Shown piece by piece: positions 1-11,426 of a stretch of DNA of 64,000 nucleotides. A model generated the notes under the pieces. That model worked only from the letters and a program-made list of their open reading frames with translations. It ran no database searches and was not told the DNA's origin. The translations under genes were made by a program, and so were the position numbers. The stretch is from Tulasnella sp. 424 (Eukaryota > Basidiomycota > Agaricomycetes > Cantharellales > Tulasnellaceae), in contig WSUB01000116.1 of assembly GCA_019633425.1 (NCBI GenBank), positions 1 to 64,000 on the forward strand, read 5' to 3'. The first letter of the stretch is position 1, and every line of letters starts with the position of its first letter.

Positions 1-1788
1 CGCTGTTGCTGAAGGCATCAAAAAGTTGAAAGATGCTGGAGCAACGAATGTCGGGATTAACGTCGAAGGCATTGACGTGCAGGCTGCAGGTGCGTCGCGA
101 TCCATTCGGCGGTCGACAAGGGAAGGCGCTAATATCCCATCGAGGTAGCCGAGGGAGCCGCACTTGGTCTTTTCAAGTTCACTCTCAAGACCAATAAAGA
201 AGATAAGGATGACAAGAACGTCCAATTTGAGCCTCTGGGTGCTGGGGCGAGTGCTGCTAACTGGGAAGAAGGCCTGACTGTGTCGTACGCGCAAAACTTG
301 GCACGCGAGGTCAGCTCTCTGGCAACTTTGTTACCTTTGCCCCTACTGATGTGATACGCACTACTCAGCTTATGGAGCTTCCTGCCAACATGATGACGCC
401 AACTGTGAGCAGATTGAGGCTTTATCTGTCGCGCCAAGCGAGGCTAATGACACAAGATTCGAACAGATCTTCTGTGAGCGTATACAGAAGGAGCTCGACG
501 GCGTCGCCAACATCGAGACCTTCGTCCGGGACGAAGCTTGGGCTGCTGAAAAGGGAATGGTGGGTCATCCAAGCTCATTGCTATGTAACCAAAGCTCGGC
601 CCGAGGGCTCAATCTCTTTTGGGATGATAGCGTACATTCCTTTCAGTAACAAAAGGAACTTCAGAACCCGCCAAATTCCTGGAAATGTAGGTCTTTGAGT
701 CCTGGATATGCACTGTTCTCATCGACTCTTTGTGGCTGTGACAGTCATTACAAGGGAGCAGCGGATAAGTCAGCCACTCCGCTAGCTTTAGTCGGCAAGG
801 GTATCACCTTTGATTCTGGTGGAATTTCTTTGAAGCCCCCAGCGGTAAGAGGGTCTCCACCTACCTATCTTACTATACTTAACCAAATGGTCGCTTTCGT
901 CACTACTTAGGATATGAAACGCATGCGGGCCGATATGGGCGGCGCAGCAACTGTATGTGCTACCGCAGCTGCCATCGCGAAACTCAAGATTCCTATCAAC
1001 CTCGTCGTCGTGACTCCCCTGTGCGAGAACCTCCCAGGGCCTTCAGCCACCAAACCAGGAGATATGTACGTTGAAACCCTGAGCGGAACACTCAACGTCC
1101 TCCTGACGCTTCCTTCGCATGTCCAGTGTCGTCACCATGAACAACAAGACCGTTGAAATCGACAACACCGACGCTGAGGGCCGGCTTGTCCTCTCAGACG
1201 CAATCTACTATGCGACATCCACATACAAACCGAACACGGTCATCGACGTAGCCACCTTGACTGGTTCGATGGTCATCGCTCTGGGTTCAGTTTACTCTGG
1301 CGTCTTTACCAACTCGGACACGCTGTGGAGCGAACTCAATGAAGCTGGGCAGTACACCTGGGATAGGTTCTGGAGGATGCCACTGGACGAGGAAAGCTTC
1401 GGCCCCCAAATTTATGGCTCTAACGCTGATCTCTGCAACGTATGTCATTCGCTGACCCTAGTTTCGCATCCGTTGATCCGACTGATTTGAATCATCCTCA
1501 TCTAGAGGGGTGGACGACCAGGAGGGTCTTGTACCGCCGCAGTATTCCTCAGACATTTCGTTGACGGAATTGACAATGAGGACGCGACTATCCGCTGGGC
1601 CCATGTTGACATCGCAGGTGTCATGGATGTGGGTCGACAGTGTCCTAAGCGTTGTTTCCTCATACTGACTCCGGACTTGCGCTCTCTCACTGAAGGTAAC
1701 TCGACCTGGCCCATATCAGCAAAAGGGAATGACCGGTCGCCCTGTTCGCGCCCTTGTCGAATTCGTGAAGAGACTTTCTGCGCAGTAA
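1..1788 (+). CDS. Leucine aminopeptidase, M17 family (5' end outside window)
   Basis: Zinc-dependent cytosolic exopeptidase that removes N-terminal residues from peptides. The 5' end lies before the window. Joining exons 1-89, 149-309, 369-404, 443-559, 631-686, 745-844, 911-1065, 1127-1439, 1506-1628 and 1698-1788 gives a continuous M17 catalytic domain. Visible motifs are [27 protein letters not shown] (metal-binding Lys and Asp), MRADMGGAA, the family signature NTDAEGRL, and the end motif [13 protein letters not shown] before the TAA at 1786-1788. All introns are short GT...AG introns, and single-frame reading across them restores the family alignment, so the gene looks intact. Substrate preference cannot be told from the sequence. 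Splice sites were placed by matching the protein family. Confidence 0.93.
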
Positions 1789-2460
1789 TTCTCAAGACAC
1801 ATAACTCCGCTTCCCACTCCCAGAATGGATGAACATCGATACCGCGATTGTAGACACAATATATTCCAGCGCCAGATTGGATTGACTGTTCGCGATTTGC
1901 CTTGACGTTGTGTTTTGGGTGTGTTGACTTAGAATGCCGTGGCTCCTGAACATCACCTTCGGCCAAACGAAGTGGCTCGTCAAGTAATCCTTGGTCAACT
2001 ATTAGGAGGGGAGTTTGTGAAACGATCTGAAGAAGACATGGGCGATTATCAATATGCAGTTTTTTATTGAAATACACTGACATAGGACCATTTACTTCAC
2101 GGCGGGCGCATCGCGAAGGGTGGCAATGTCGCCGAGTGAATCAATGAGAACAGCGACCAAACCGCCCAAACCCAAATAATATTCGAACCAAAAGCGTACT
2201 AAGAATTTAGAAATAAATAGAATGGGCGAAAGCGGAACAGAGGGATACAAAAGACATGCAAAAGACAAGAACTCTAAAGGAAACTACATGAGAGCTGAGA
2301 AAGACAAGACAAACCAAGTCCTTGAGGAGTATACAAGAGAAAACCCAAGATCAAACAATTAAAAAATCCCGATAGCTAGGGGACGTCACGAAAACCCTTA
2401 CAGGGTGAAGTACCTATTAAAAAGGTAGATAGGTTAGCGGTCGCGTTAAAAATGTTGACT
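1789..2460. other. Intergenic, aminopeptidase to orphan gene
   Basis: No supported gene. Both neighbours end here (convergent), so the region holds two 3' ends. The part from about 2200 to 2350 is purine-rich on the + strand and resembles 63700-63900 (shared pieces near aataaatagaatg, gcaaaagaca and accaagtccttg). Confidence 0.5.
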
Positions 2461-3336
2461 CTACAAGCGTGAAACACGAACCTTTGTCGAGTTCGGGGTG
2501 GCCGCAGGCTCGAGCGAGAAAGTTTTTTTGTACGAAACGTCTTGGACGACGCGGTCATGGCTCAACATGCAGTCCGACTTGACCTGCAAGTCGGACCGGT
2601 GCGCTCGTCGTTTGGCCTTTTCCTTCCGTTTCTTTGCTGTTGCCCCGGCCTCTTCGGTGTCCCAAAGACGGTCCGCCTTAGGGAGTTGCAGAGTCTGGGT
2701 CTCCTGGTGACCAGCCGACGCGGCGACCAAGCGCTCTAATGCGAGCTTCCTGGCCTCGGCTTTCGAGTCGTGCTTGCCAGCAGAGTCGTTGATGGGGGCG
2801 AGCTGCTCCGAGTAGACTGTTGTAGGAGTTGTAATGGTGGAAGGCAGTGGAGGAAGCGAAACGGCGTCGTCATCCGTGAATTTCGAACCAGGGGGAGTGG
2901 AGGTTGCCACGCTAGGTGACGTGGGGTCCGGGTAGCTAAACGGGTCGTACAGATCGTCCTGGGTCGTAGGAAAAGCAATAGACGAGAAGACGAAAAGACG
3001 TTGGTTAGTTCAAGACGAGCCAAAGACAGTCGAATCGCATCGAAACATACCTCATCTAGAAAGGTTGCATAGCTAACTTCAAGTTGGGGATAGTAATAGT
3101 GCTGCTCCTGGCTCGAAAGCATCAGCATTGTACAAATAAGGCTCGAATCATGGTGCTAAACTCACCTTGGTCTTGGAACGAGAGCATTTGAGAGCCTTGA
3201 GAACGCGTCTGAAGGCGGAGGCCTTCTTGATAGGTGTCGCGGGGGGTTGAGCTGGCTTTGCTTTCCGGCCGGTCCGCTGGGTCGTGCCCGCGGTGGACTT
3301 CTTGAGGGTGAGAGCGGAGAGGATATTGAAGAACAT
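2461..3336 (-). CDS. Orphan protein, copy 1 of an inverted duplicated pair
   Basis: No known family recognised. The start is the ATG at 3334-3336 (MFFNILSALTLKKS). Exon 1 is a basic segment, exon 2 is a very small exon of about 50 bases (near 3053-3103), and the last exon runs from about 2962 to the stop at 2461. The protein is Ser/Thr/Pro-rich in the middle, then has a helical charged stretch (ARKLALERLVAASAG, ADRLWDTEEAGA), then a basic segment with the motif SDLQVKSD. No signal peptide or membrane segment is obvious. Its paralogue at 28093 (+) shares the N-terminus, the micro-exon position, ADR.WD.EEA and SDLQVKSD. A TATA-like box on the (-) strand at 3463-3471 and a CT-rich leader precede it, and both are conserved in the paralogue. 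Function unknown; similarity across coding exons suggests a real gene. Confidence 0.7.
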
Positions 3337-3462
3337 TACAAGAGAGAGTATTGAGGGGCGAAAGACAAAACGTTGACAGCTGGGTGCGAGGAGAGCAAGG
3401 GGACTGATCGAGTACGGGAAGAACGTCGAAAGTTGAGAGAGACGAGGAGCTCGAGAGAGCAG

Positions 3463-3471
3463 ATTTATATA
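3463..3471 (-). promoter_or_regulatory. TATA-like box of orphan gene copy 1
   Basis: TATATAAAT on the (-) strand about 130 bases before the ATG, followed by GCTCTCTCGAGCTC. The same arrangement occurs in the paralogue at 27951-27956. Confidence 0.5.
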
Positions 3472-3843
3472 TCACAGTACTGCTTACGTCTCATTAGAGG
3501 ATTGGGCGACGATTATGACTGTTCTTGGGGCTCGGGCAGACGTGTTTACTATTCGACCGAGTCCGTTCCTGATTGACTCTCTAGGCGAAGGACAAGGAAA
3601 GTCTTTAAGCGTCCTTCCTCTTTCGCTGAATCAGGCCCGAGCCCGTCACTCGTTTGCCCAGCTGAGCGTGTACCACAATGTCGTATATCTGGGATCTTGA
3701 GTACCTGCGTGGGGGATCGTGAGTGACGCGTCGAGTGGGTGATGCTGGGGTGGGCCAAGAAGTGTCAATATCTGTAAATAACGGAGGCAAAATGTGTTCC
3801 CATTTCCACCGGCGTAGTGCCAACGTTTTCTCCGCCATTACCT

Positions 3844-4525
3844 GACGCGCATCACTGAAACAACCGCAACAACGGTTGTGTGCGATTCTCGTTGCGATCC
3901 TTTCTCCGACCGACTGTTGGGGTACGAGTGGTCAGACTATAGCCTCTAGAAGAATATCTACTAAGGACTTTTCTGGTTGCATTAGTGACGATTAAGAAGT
4001 GCTACTGTGTGATACACGATGAATTTTAACGAGTTATGGTTGATCCGAATCGGGGCAAACGGATCTCGAAGGGCTGGTGAATATTCAATCGCGGGGCCGG
4101 AGTATACGGGACCTTCTTCGAGGAAGCAGCGGAGCCGGTAGTAGATTGGTCGACGCTCATCGTGACAGAAAGGTGGTATGAACTGAGAGTGGTATCCTGG
4201 AGGTGATGAGGAACGAAGTCGGATGTCCGCTTTTAAGTCCGTGTCCCAAGATATTCGAAAGTGGACCGCCTTGAACCCCGGGCTCACCACTCAGTTACCC
4301 CCTTCGTATTACGCCCCAAAGTTTCAACGCGCCCGTGGAATATATATCCAAACACTCTCTGACAGTTTAATCGGCCCGTTTCATCAGGCAGCTGGTGTCA
4401 GACTACGCCATTTTCCAACCATCGACCTTCATCCAAACTGCCTCGCTTTGCCTCAGGCGCTACCCCAAAATCAACTTGAAGACCGCCCCGCTCGTTCTCT
4501 GGCGGTGTCCTCTCTATAAGGCGTA
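3844..4525. other. Intergenic before the ALY/Yra1-like gene
   Basis: No supported gene. An AT-rich TATATAT stretch near 4340 could serve the gene starting at 4526. Several open frames run through this stretch, but none has recognisable protein character. Confidence 0.4.
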
Positions 4526-5548
4526 ATGTACGGCCCGAAACCGCGCACCAACCCGCATGCAAATCGGCCACATGGCCCTCGATCTGCCGTCTTAGGCACG
4601 GGTCCTCGTACTGTACCTCCAGCATGGAAAAGCGGAAATCCCCAAGCTAGGGCAAGCAACCAGCAAAATGACGAAGGAAACAAGGTGCTCATTAGTGGCC
4701 TTCCGTTCGACGTTGAAAAAGAAGCCATTGTGGTGGGTCTTGTTCTTTGAACTGGGTTTCCCTCTCCTCTTACGGGGGCAATCTTTGGACAGGAACTCCT
4801 TCTCAGCACTGTTGGACCCTTGGAGGAAGTGACGTGCGTATATACCAAAGAAGGAAAGCCTACCGGGATGTCGATCGTTCAGTTCAAGAGGGCGGTGAGG
4901 ACGTCGCAAATGTGGAGTTGAATTTCATCGAGCCTGATCCTTGCTGTCCAACGGCGTCAATATCCAGCAACACGCCCATGACGCTCGAAAGATGTACAAT
5001 GGCAAGGTGGTCGACCAACGTAAGTCGTACTAGGACGACAGTTGACAAGCAAAGCAAGCTCAATTATTGTCACTCTTCAAGAGAAGCCTATCAAAGTAGA
5101 AATTATCGGGGAGCCTCTACCAGCATATGGTCTTATGAATCCAAATCAAGCCCAGGCGCAAGCTGCCCCTCAACCGTCCCTCATTGAGCGACTTGGCATG
5201 ATCGGATCAGCCTTGTTAGTATCTTATCTCAAAGACGCCAGCCCCGTACTCATCTTAGGGCGCGTTAGTATCCAAGGCCAGCAAACCAGGAAGGGTCCAA
5301 GGCCTAGCGTCGCGCAACTTCAGCAACAGAACGCCCGGGCCATTCAGCAGCAAGCATATGCCCAAGCGAATCTCCATGTAGTTCCTCTGGACAATGAGAG
5401 AAGACCAAGGAAGAAGGGACCCAAACGGATACAGAAGGCCCGCGCCGCCCACTTTGTGCAGAAACGGAAGAGTGCCGCTCAGCTTGATGCTGAGATTGAC
5501 GATTATCGAAAATCTGCGCCTAAGCTTCAGCCTCCATCATCCCCGTGA
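4526..5548 (+). CDS. mRNA export adaptor, ALY/REF/Yra1 type (RRM protein)
   Basis: Proteins of this type bind RNA in the nucleus and, with the UAP56/Sub2 helicase, hand mRNA to the export receptor. The N-terminus is Gly/Pro/Arg-rich. One RRM is split by introns: KVLISGLPFDVEKEAIV (RNP2), then ELLLSTVGPLEEVTCVYTKE, then GMSIVQFKRA (RNP1-like) and DARKMYNGKVVDQ, ending IIVTLQEKPIKVEIIGE. A Gln/Ala-rich basic linker follows, then a C-terminal motif AAQLDAEIDDYRKSA that matches the conserved UAP56-binding tail of the REF family. Introns are at about 4736-4791, 4893-4961, 5022-5070 and probably 5215-5259. The first ATG after a TATA-like stretch was taken as start; an upstream exon carrying the usual N-terminal REF motif was looked for and not seen. 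Family assignment rests on the RRM plus C-terminal motif. Confidence 0.8.
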
Positions 5549-6106
5549 CCGTTTCAATCTAATTCGTTCCCCTCCCTCTCAGCACTTCACATACTGTTGG
5601 TTAGCTTGGTTTCACGCTCTCTTGTGTTGTATTAGGTTATACCTTTCTTCGAACTAATTCAAGCACTCGCTAGGCTTGTGGTGTTTGCGTGCTATCTGTG
5701 GTAGTGTCCGTGACGAGGTGCTTGAGACGATTCGCTTGAAGGTGGAGCCCTCCCACTTGGAACCATGAAGGTTGAGAGAGTCTGAGCCAGCTGTCGTCGG
5801 GCTATAGGCCGTTAACAACCGCATTGGCTTAGCAAAACGCTTCAAACAGTTTTGGAAGAATATGGCCTGGGTTCGGCCTAGATTGTCCGGTGATGAATCC
5901 AGCGAGGCATCTCCCCGATCAAACACATTCTAATCGATCGGCCATGAATCCGCCCCTAGTCAACATTTCGATACATGTTTCCTCCCTCTATGCGTATTCT
6001 TACAAAATCCTCTCCCAAGATCCTCATCTCCTACAGCTTTCCATTCCATCCCACTCGCTCGCTTCTATTTTCCCGCAAGACTTTTACGACACCATGCCAA
6101 TGCAGC
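5549..6106. other. Intergenic, ALY-like gene to MFS transporter 1
   Basis: Convergent 3' ends. Nothing recognisable in it. Confidence 0.4.
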
Positions 6107-8491
6107 TTAGTCCGCTCGGGAAAGCTTGGAGTGGGTGACAAAGAACCAAAGAACCATTTGCGCTGCCATCATGGCAACCAACCTACATTATGAATCAAAG
6201 GTCAACAAAGATGAGCAAGGCATATACCAAGCAGTGGCGTACAAAGGCTGGAGGACTTGGACACCATATTTGGACGCCAAAGCACCTATAACCCACCGCG
6301 TGTTAGAAAATGGGTAGCAGCGCTTGAAATTGAGGGATATGAACGTACCAGTCATGAAGGGGAAAACGGCAGCACCGGCTTGACCGAACGCTGCTATCCA
6401 GCCTATTGAGCCAGCGAGTAACCTTTTCGTTGCGACGGATAATAAGAAGCCAGTCTACTGCATAATTAAGATGCGGGTGGTCGCTTACCACCGAGGGAGG
6501 AGTCCCGAGATGACGTTCATCGCAATGGGGTAGAACGGTCCCAGGAGCAAGCCAACAAAGGAGACTGCAACAGCATTCCCGATGAGACTGGGGACGAACC
6601 AGATAGTGAACTCGAGGCTGCGGAGGGTATGACGAGAAAGAAATATGAGTACTACGCCACGGATAGAGACGAGACAGAGAAACTCACGCAATGGTAAGCA
6701 GCGAGTAAAGGTGAATGACACGTTCGTGACCAATCTGAGGGTATCGTGTATTTAATATTTGGAAAAAAACAGTGCGACCGAGACTGAGCTGACCTTGTCG
6801 TTGATAGGCAAAAGGATTATTCGACCCAAGGTCAATCCTCCGAAGAAGCCAGATGACACGTATCCGGCTGAAGGGCCGCCATGGCGTTCGTTCAGTAAGT
6901 ATGTGAAGATCCAACCTCTGAGAAATTCGCCGCGTCAGCTTCACAAAACTTGAATCGGAGAGAAGCGGTGGGCGAGCATGTACCCGATAGTGACTTCAAC
7001 GCCAACGTAGACCAAGATAAAGAACGACATCAAGTGGACACTCTTTTGCTGGAAGATTTGCTTGTACCGGTTTTCGGATGAAGATTCTTCTGGATGACCG
7101 GCCTCTGAGATGAAATCTGCAGGACGGACAACGCGCAGGTCATCAACTTAGCTCCAGCTCATCCCCCTAGAGGGGTACGGGAAGAAAGACATTACTCACG
7201 GCTCTGGGGTTTTAGTCGGAAAACGTAGAGTAGTAGAATCACATTAAGAAGAGCCACTCCCAAAGAGCAGAGGAAATGGAAACTCCAGTGTTTTTGCTGA
7301 GCGAAGTGGGTCGCTACGAAAGGGGAGACGAAAGCTCCGACCCCTGTTTTTCATCAAACAAATGCTTAGCGGCGCTGATTATGGATCCTAACCCAAGGTA
7401 AGAGATATCATCCGTACCGTACATGGCGTGAAGTATGCCCATGTTGTTCCTCTCGTTGCGCGGAATGGACGCGATGAATGCGTTTGACCCAGCGTCCTGT
7501 TGGGCGTTCCCTACTACATCAGTACGAGGTGCTGAGAGAAGTGGAGCAAAACACGAACCTGTAGCGAGAGGGCCCAACCGTTGACGAAGAGCGCGATACA
7601 TAGGACTGGAAAGGGCGGAGCAGTGGACATAGCTGCGTATGTTAATATTTGCAGAGCGGCAGCTGGAAAAGGTCGAAGATCAATTTAGGAGCGGGAACGA
7701 GTTCTCATCAACGCTTTACCCAATGTGATTGCCTGGTAAAGCAGGTAGAGAGGTTAGTGTGCGGAAATCACAGGATGTCTGTCAATCGTGCTAACCTTCC
7801 CGAACCCCAATCGCTCAGACAAGTATACATTCGAGAGTGCGCCAGTAATGACACCCTAAGAAGGGTGAAGAAGGACGTTGGTACCATCCTCATGAAACGG
7901 GCCAATCCATCACTCACCACGCAACCGACGACGAATAGAATGGAAACGACTGTATAACCAACCTAAATAGAAATGGATTAGCGAATCGTTCAGTTTGAGG
8001 GGTATGACCAGATAACGCCGTACATGATAGTACTCCTGAATCCGGGGCAGCAAAGGGCCAAGGGTGGCGTCGTTCCAACCTGCCACGAACAGGTTGTAAC
8101 ACAGCGTGGCCAGGTAGATCCTCTCATCCCGAATGGACATATCAAACTCGGGAGCAGGAGCCTGTTGACCTTCGATTCCGGCCGTTGAAGCGGATGCGGA
8201 TAGTCCCTCCTTGGACATTGACGGCGCCATGTCCTCCAACTGAATGGTCTCTCCATCTACTTCGTGATGTTCTCGCGCTCGAATAGAAGGAGCAGCGTCT
8301 CTCCCAATCAGACGAAGCGACCTGCTGGAACTCTTTTTCTTAGGCCCGAGGGCTGGGGTTGCATCTTGTGGCGTTATCGGTTGGGCGTGGTGAGAGCTCG
8401 CGATGCTTTTTGGCCGAATAGACGAGCTTGACGACGCCCGCCTCTCCAAACGGGCAGGCTCTAAAGTCGTAAGGCTTGCGAACGTAGACAT
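6107..8491 (-). CDS. MFS transporter, tandem copy 1
   Basis: Multi-pass membrane transporter of the major facilitator superfamily, of a fungal type related to yeast Bsc6-like proteins; substrate unknown. The first exon (ATG at 8489-8491) encodes a Ser-rich cytosolic N-terminus, then RDERIYLATLCYNLFVAGW and NDATLGPLLPRIQEYYH, the first membrane helix and loop. The next exon encodes VGYTVVSILFVVGCV. Further helices are spread over about ten small exons down to 6107; the last exon reads MMAAQMVLWFFVTHSK and ends with TAA at 6107-6109. The exon order and C-terminus match copy 2 at 9054-11426, so this is a tandem duplication. Individual middle exon borders were not all fixed. No stop or frameshift was noticed. 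TATAAA lies on the (-) strand 51-56 bases before the start. Confidence 0.85.
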
Positions 8492-9053
8492 GGCAGGCTC
8501 TTGACGGTATGCCGGAAGGTGGCGATTGGAAAATAGCAGACTTTATAGGAAGACGTTGGAAGGCCTGTCAGGGGTTCGGATAATCGTGGAGCGATGAGGT
8601 TTATCCGGACGGTCACGACACCTCACTTACCAAATCCCACAGATAATGACTCTAGAAGCCAAAGACAGAACCATAGTAAGCGCTCGCGGACGTGATATCC
8701 CGGGTATTGCCTCGAAAACAGGACCTTCAGGCCAATTTTGCAGGGCCGACTAGGGCATCCCACAGAGAAAAGAGACCTATCGATAGTTATTACTACCATT
8801 TGAAATTTTGTTATTGGTAATTACTGCATAAGTAGTTTGTTAGCGATGGTCTTTCGTGTACCCGGGCGAATTGAGAAAGTTTGTCATCGCTGCGGTGGAG
8901 GGTCTTCCATCCGAAGATTCACCGAACGACGGCTGAGCGGGATCTTCACCACACAAATGAGCCAAACGCAGTATTAAATGATGCAATGCACAATATGATA
9001 CTCTGTACAACTTGTACTTGCTAGTGGTTGGGACACTGCTAGCGAGGAGCTTC
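8492..9053 (-). promoter_or_regulatory. Promoter region of MFS copy 1
   Basis: Lies between the two tandem transporter genes. It holds TATAAA on the (-) strand (8542-8547) and a block at 8586-8624 (core GTTTATCCGGACGGTCACGA on the + strand) that recurs upstream of copy 2 at 11491-11528 (GTTTATCCGAGCAGTCACGA). The retained block is a plausible regulatory element or a relic of the duplication. Confidence 0.45.
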
Positions 9054-11426
9054 TCAGTCCTCTCGTGACACTTTCGACCGTGTAACAAAGAACCAAAGGA
9101 CGATCTGAGCCCCCATCATTCCAATCAACCTGGAGCAAGCACCGTTGAAAGCTTCAGTTGACAAAAACCAGTAATTAGAGCGTTCAGGACGTACAGCGGT
9201 TGAAGAACCTGGACTCCGGACTTGGATGCAAGTGCGCCTAAAATGAGACAGAGGGCCAAATTAGAAGGAGTTTCCTGCTCAGGTTCCCTTAGCATCGTAC
9301 CAGTCATGAATGGGAATAACGCGGCTCCAATCGGACCGAAAGCCCCTATCCAACCGATTGACCCAGCAAGTAACCTACGATTTTCCAAGCAAGCCTTTCA
9401 GGTTCCTCTGATTACCATGTGCCTTTTCCGATACTTACCATCGCGGAATGAGTCCTGCGATAACGTTCATTGCTATTGGGTAGAATGGGCCCAAGAGCAG
9501 TCCAACCAGGGATACTGCTACAGCATTACCGATAAGGTTGGGGACGAACCAGACAGTGAACTCGAGCCTAAATGAGAAATGAAGAGGGAGGCGTCCTACG
9601 TTAACGACACATCAAGCAATATACTAGCGAACTTACGCAATAGCCAGGATCGAGTAGAGGTAGATTACGCGTTCATGGCCAATCTACGTAGGCGTCAGTA
9701 TTTCATATCACCGCTCAGAGAAGGGTGGTTCGTTACCTTGTCGTTGACAGGGAGGAGAACCAATCTCCCGAGTGTCAAGCCGCCAAAGAAGCCGGATGAA
9801 ACGTATCCTGCCGAGGGCCCTGCTCCACGTTCTTTCAGAAGGTATGTGACAATCCAACCTCTGAAATGCCTCTTCAGTTCGTCGAATTGGGACCGGGGGC
9901 TCAGCAACAGGAACCATACCCAATTGTCACTTCCACTCCAACGTAGACCAAAATGAAGAAAGACATTATGTGGACACTCTTCTGCTTTAGGACCTGCTTG
10001 TACAAGTTTTCAGATGCAGGTTGTTGCTGTGATTCGGAGTGACTGGTTTCTGGAATGAAATCTTTCGTTGTCGATGAAGGCCGGAAAACATTAGTTCTGT
10101 CCATGCCAAAGATCATACTTCGTTATAGCTTGCCACTTACGACTCTGGGGCTTCAACCGGAAAACATAAAATAGAAGCGCGACGTTTATAATCGAGATGC
10201 CAGCAGAGATGAGGTATTGGAAACTCCAGTGTTTTTGCTGAGAGAATTGCGTTGCAACGAACGGAGAAGCAAAAGCGCCAACACCTACATTGGCGTTTGG
10301 ATGGAATAAGTCGACAAGATGTTGTCCTATGCAGTCGAGAGCCCTTACCGTAAATAGCGTGTAGAACCCCCATGTTTACCTTTTCGTTCCGCGGGATGGA
10401 TGCGACGAATGAGTTAGATCCGGCGTCCTAATGAATTTGAGGTGTATCAATGCATAGTTTTCACACATAGCAAAGTTGGATAAGGGTCGGGCGTACCTGT
10501 AGGGAGATCGCCCAGCCGTTGAAGAACATCGCGAGGCAGAAGACAGGGAAAGGAGGGGCGACCGCCATCATTGTATACGCGCCAATTTGCGTCGCAGCAG
10601 CTATAACGCGATACAGAGAGTTATTTCATGGGCTTGAAAAATCGGAACAAGTGGCCATACCCAGGGTGATTGTCTAAAGCATCCGGACCATTTGTCAGAG
10701 GGAGCGTGAAAAGACAGGCGGCTTAAAACAGGCGAACCTTCCCGAAGCCTAGTCTTCCAAATAGATAGATATTTGATAGAGCACCGGCCATGAATCCCTA
10801 TGAGACACACACGCGTGTCAGGGGCCGACCTTTCGAGCAAGTGCCGCGTCAATTACTTACAATGCAACCAACCACAAACAGCATAGATACGACTGTGTAT
10901 CCAATCTAAATTGTGGCCGACTGAGTTACACTCTATATTCAGTGTTAGTGCCAGAGAGCACACGTACGTGGTAATGTTCTTGAATGCGTGGCAGCAGCGG
11001 TCCCAATGTGCCGTCGTTCCAGCCTGCAGTTGCGAGATTATAACAGAGAGTCGCGAGGTAAATCCTCTCATCTCTGACGGACATCGTAAAATCGGGCCCG
11101 GAAGGTGGTTCAATCTTTCCTCCGCCAGTCGAGGACGACGCCGCGGGCTCGGCGTCCAGAACCGGCAGAGCCGGCATGTCTTCTAACTCGATTCTTTCGG
11201 GCTCGTGGTGCTCTCGAATTCGGATACCAAGTTGCGGCTGTCTTGCAACGGCGTGAAGTTCTCCCATAGGACTCTTCGTATTGAGGTCTCGTGCATCCTC
11301 CGGTGTTGCTCTCGGTTGAACAGACTGACCACTGATGGCGCTTTTTTGCCGGGTTGACGAACTGAACGATGCTACCCTCCCGAGGGGAGTGCTTTCTACG
11401 TCTGTAAGAGTCGTGACAGTGGACAT
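9054..11426 (-). CDS. MFS transporter, tandem copy 2
   Basis: Paralogue of the neighbouring transporter at 6107-8491, in the same orientation. The start ATG at 11424-11426 opens a Ser-rich cytosolic N-terminus, followed by RDERIYLATLCYNLATAGW and NDGTLGPLLPRIQEHYH, close to copy 1. The second exon reads IGYTVVSMLFVVGCI. Near the 3' end LLAGSIGWIGAFGPIGAALF and PFMTG form a late membrane helix, then ALASKSGVQVLQPL. The last exon reads LIGMMGAQIVLWFFVTRSK and ends SRED with TGA at 9054-9056. The protein should be integral to the plasma or an organelle membrane; the substrate cannot be inferred. The N-terminal tails have diverged more than the membrane core, as expected after duplication. Intron count and phases appear the same as in copy 1. 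Confidence 0.85.

Larger units (their letters stand above)
2461..3843 (-). repeat. Inverted duplication A, arm 1
   Basis: The orphan gene plus about 500 bases of upstream DNA recur in opposite orientation from 27218. Shared upstream landmarks read on the gene strand include CACATTTTGCCTCCGTT, CACCCACTCGACGCGTCACT, GTGGTACACGCTCA and TCTCTCAACTTTCGACG. Arm 1 lacks about 375 bases present in arm 2. Confidence 0.85.

Noticed and set aside
2092..2198. Possible (-) strand last exon reading GLGGLVAVLIDSLGDIATLR
   Set aside because: The frame is protein-like and ends in a stop, but no upstream exon exists before the neighbouring gene's 3' end, so it was not called.
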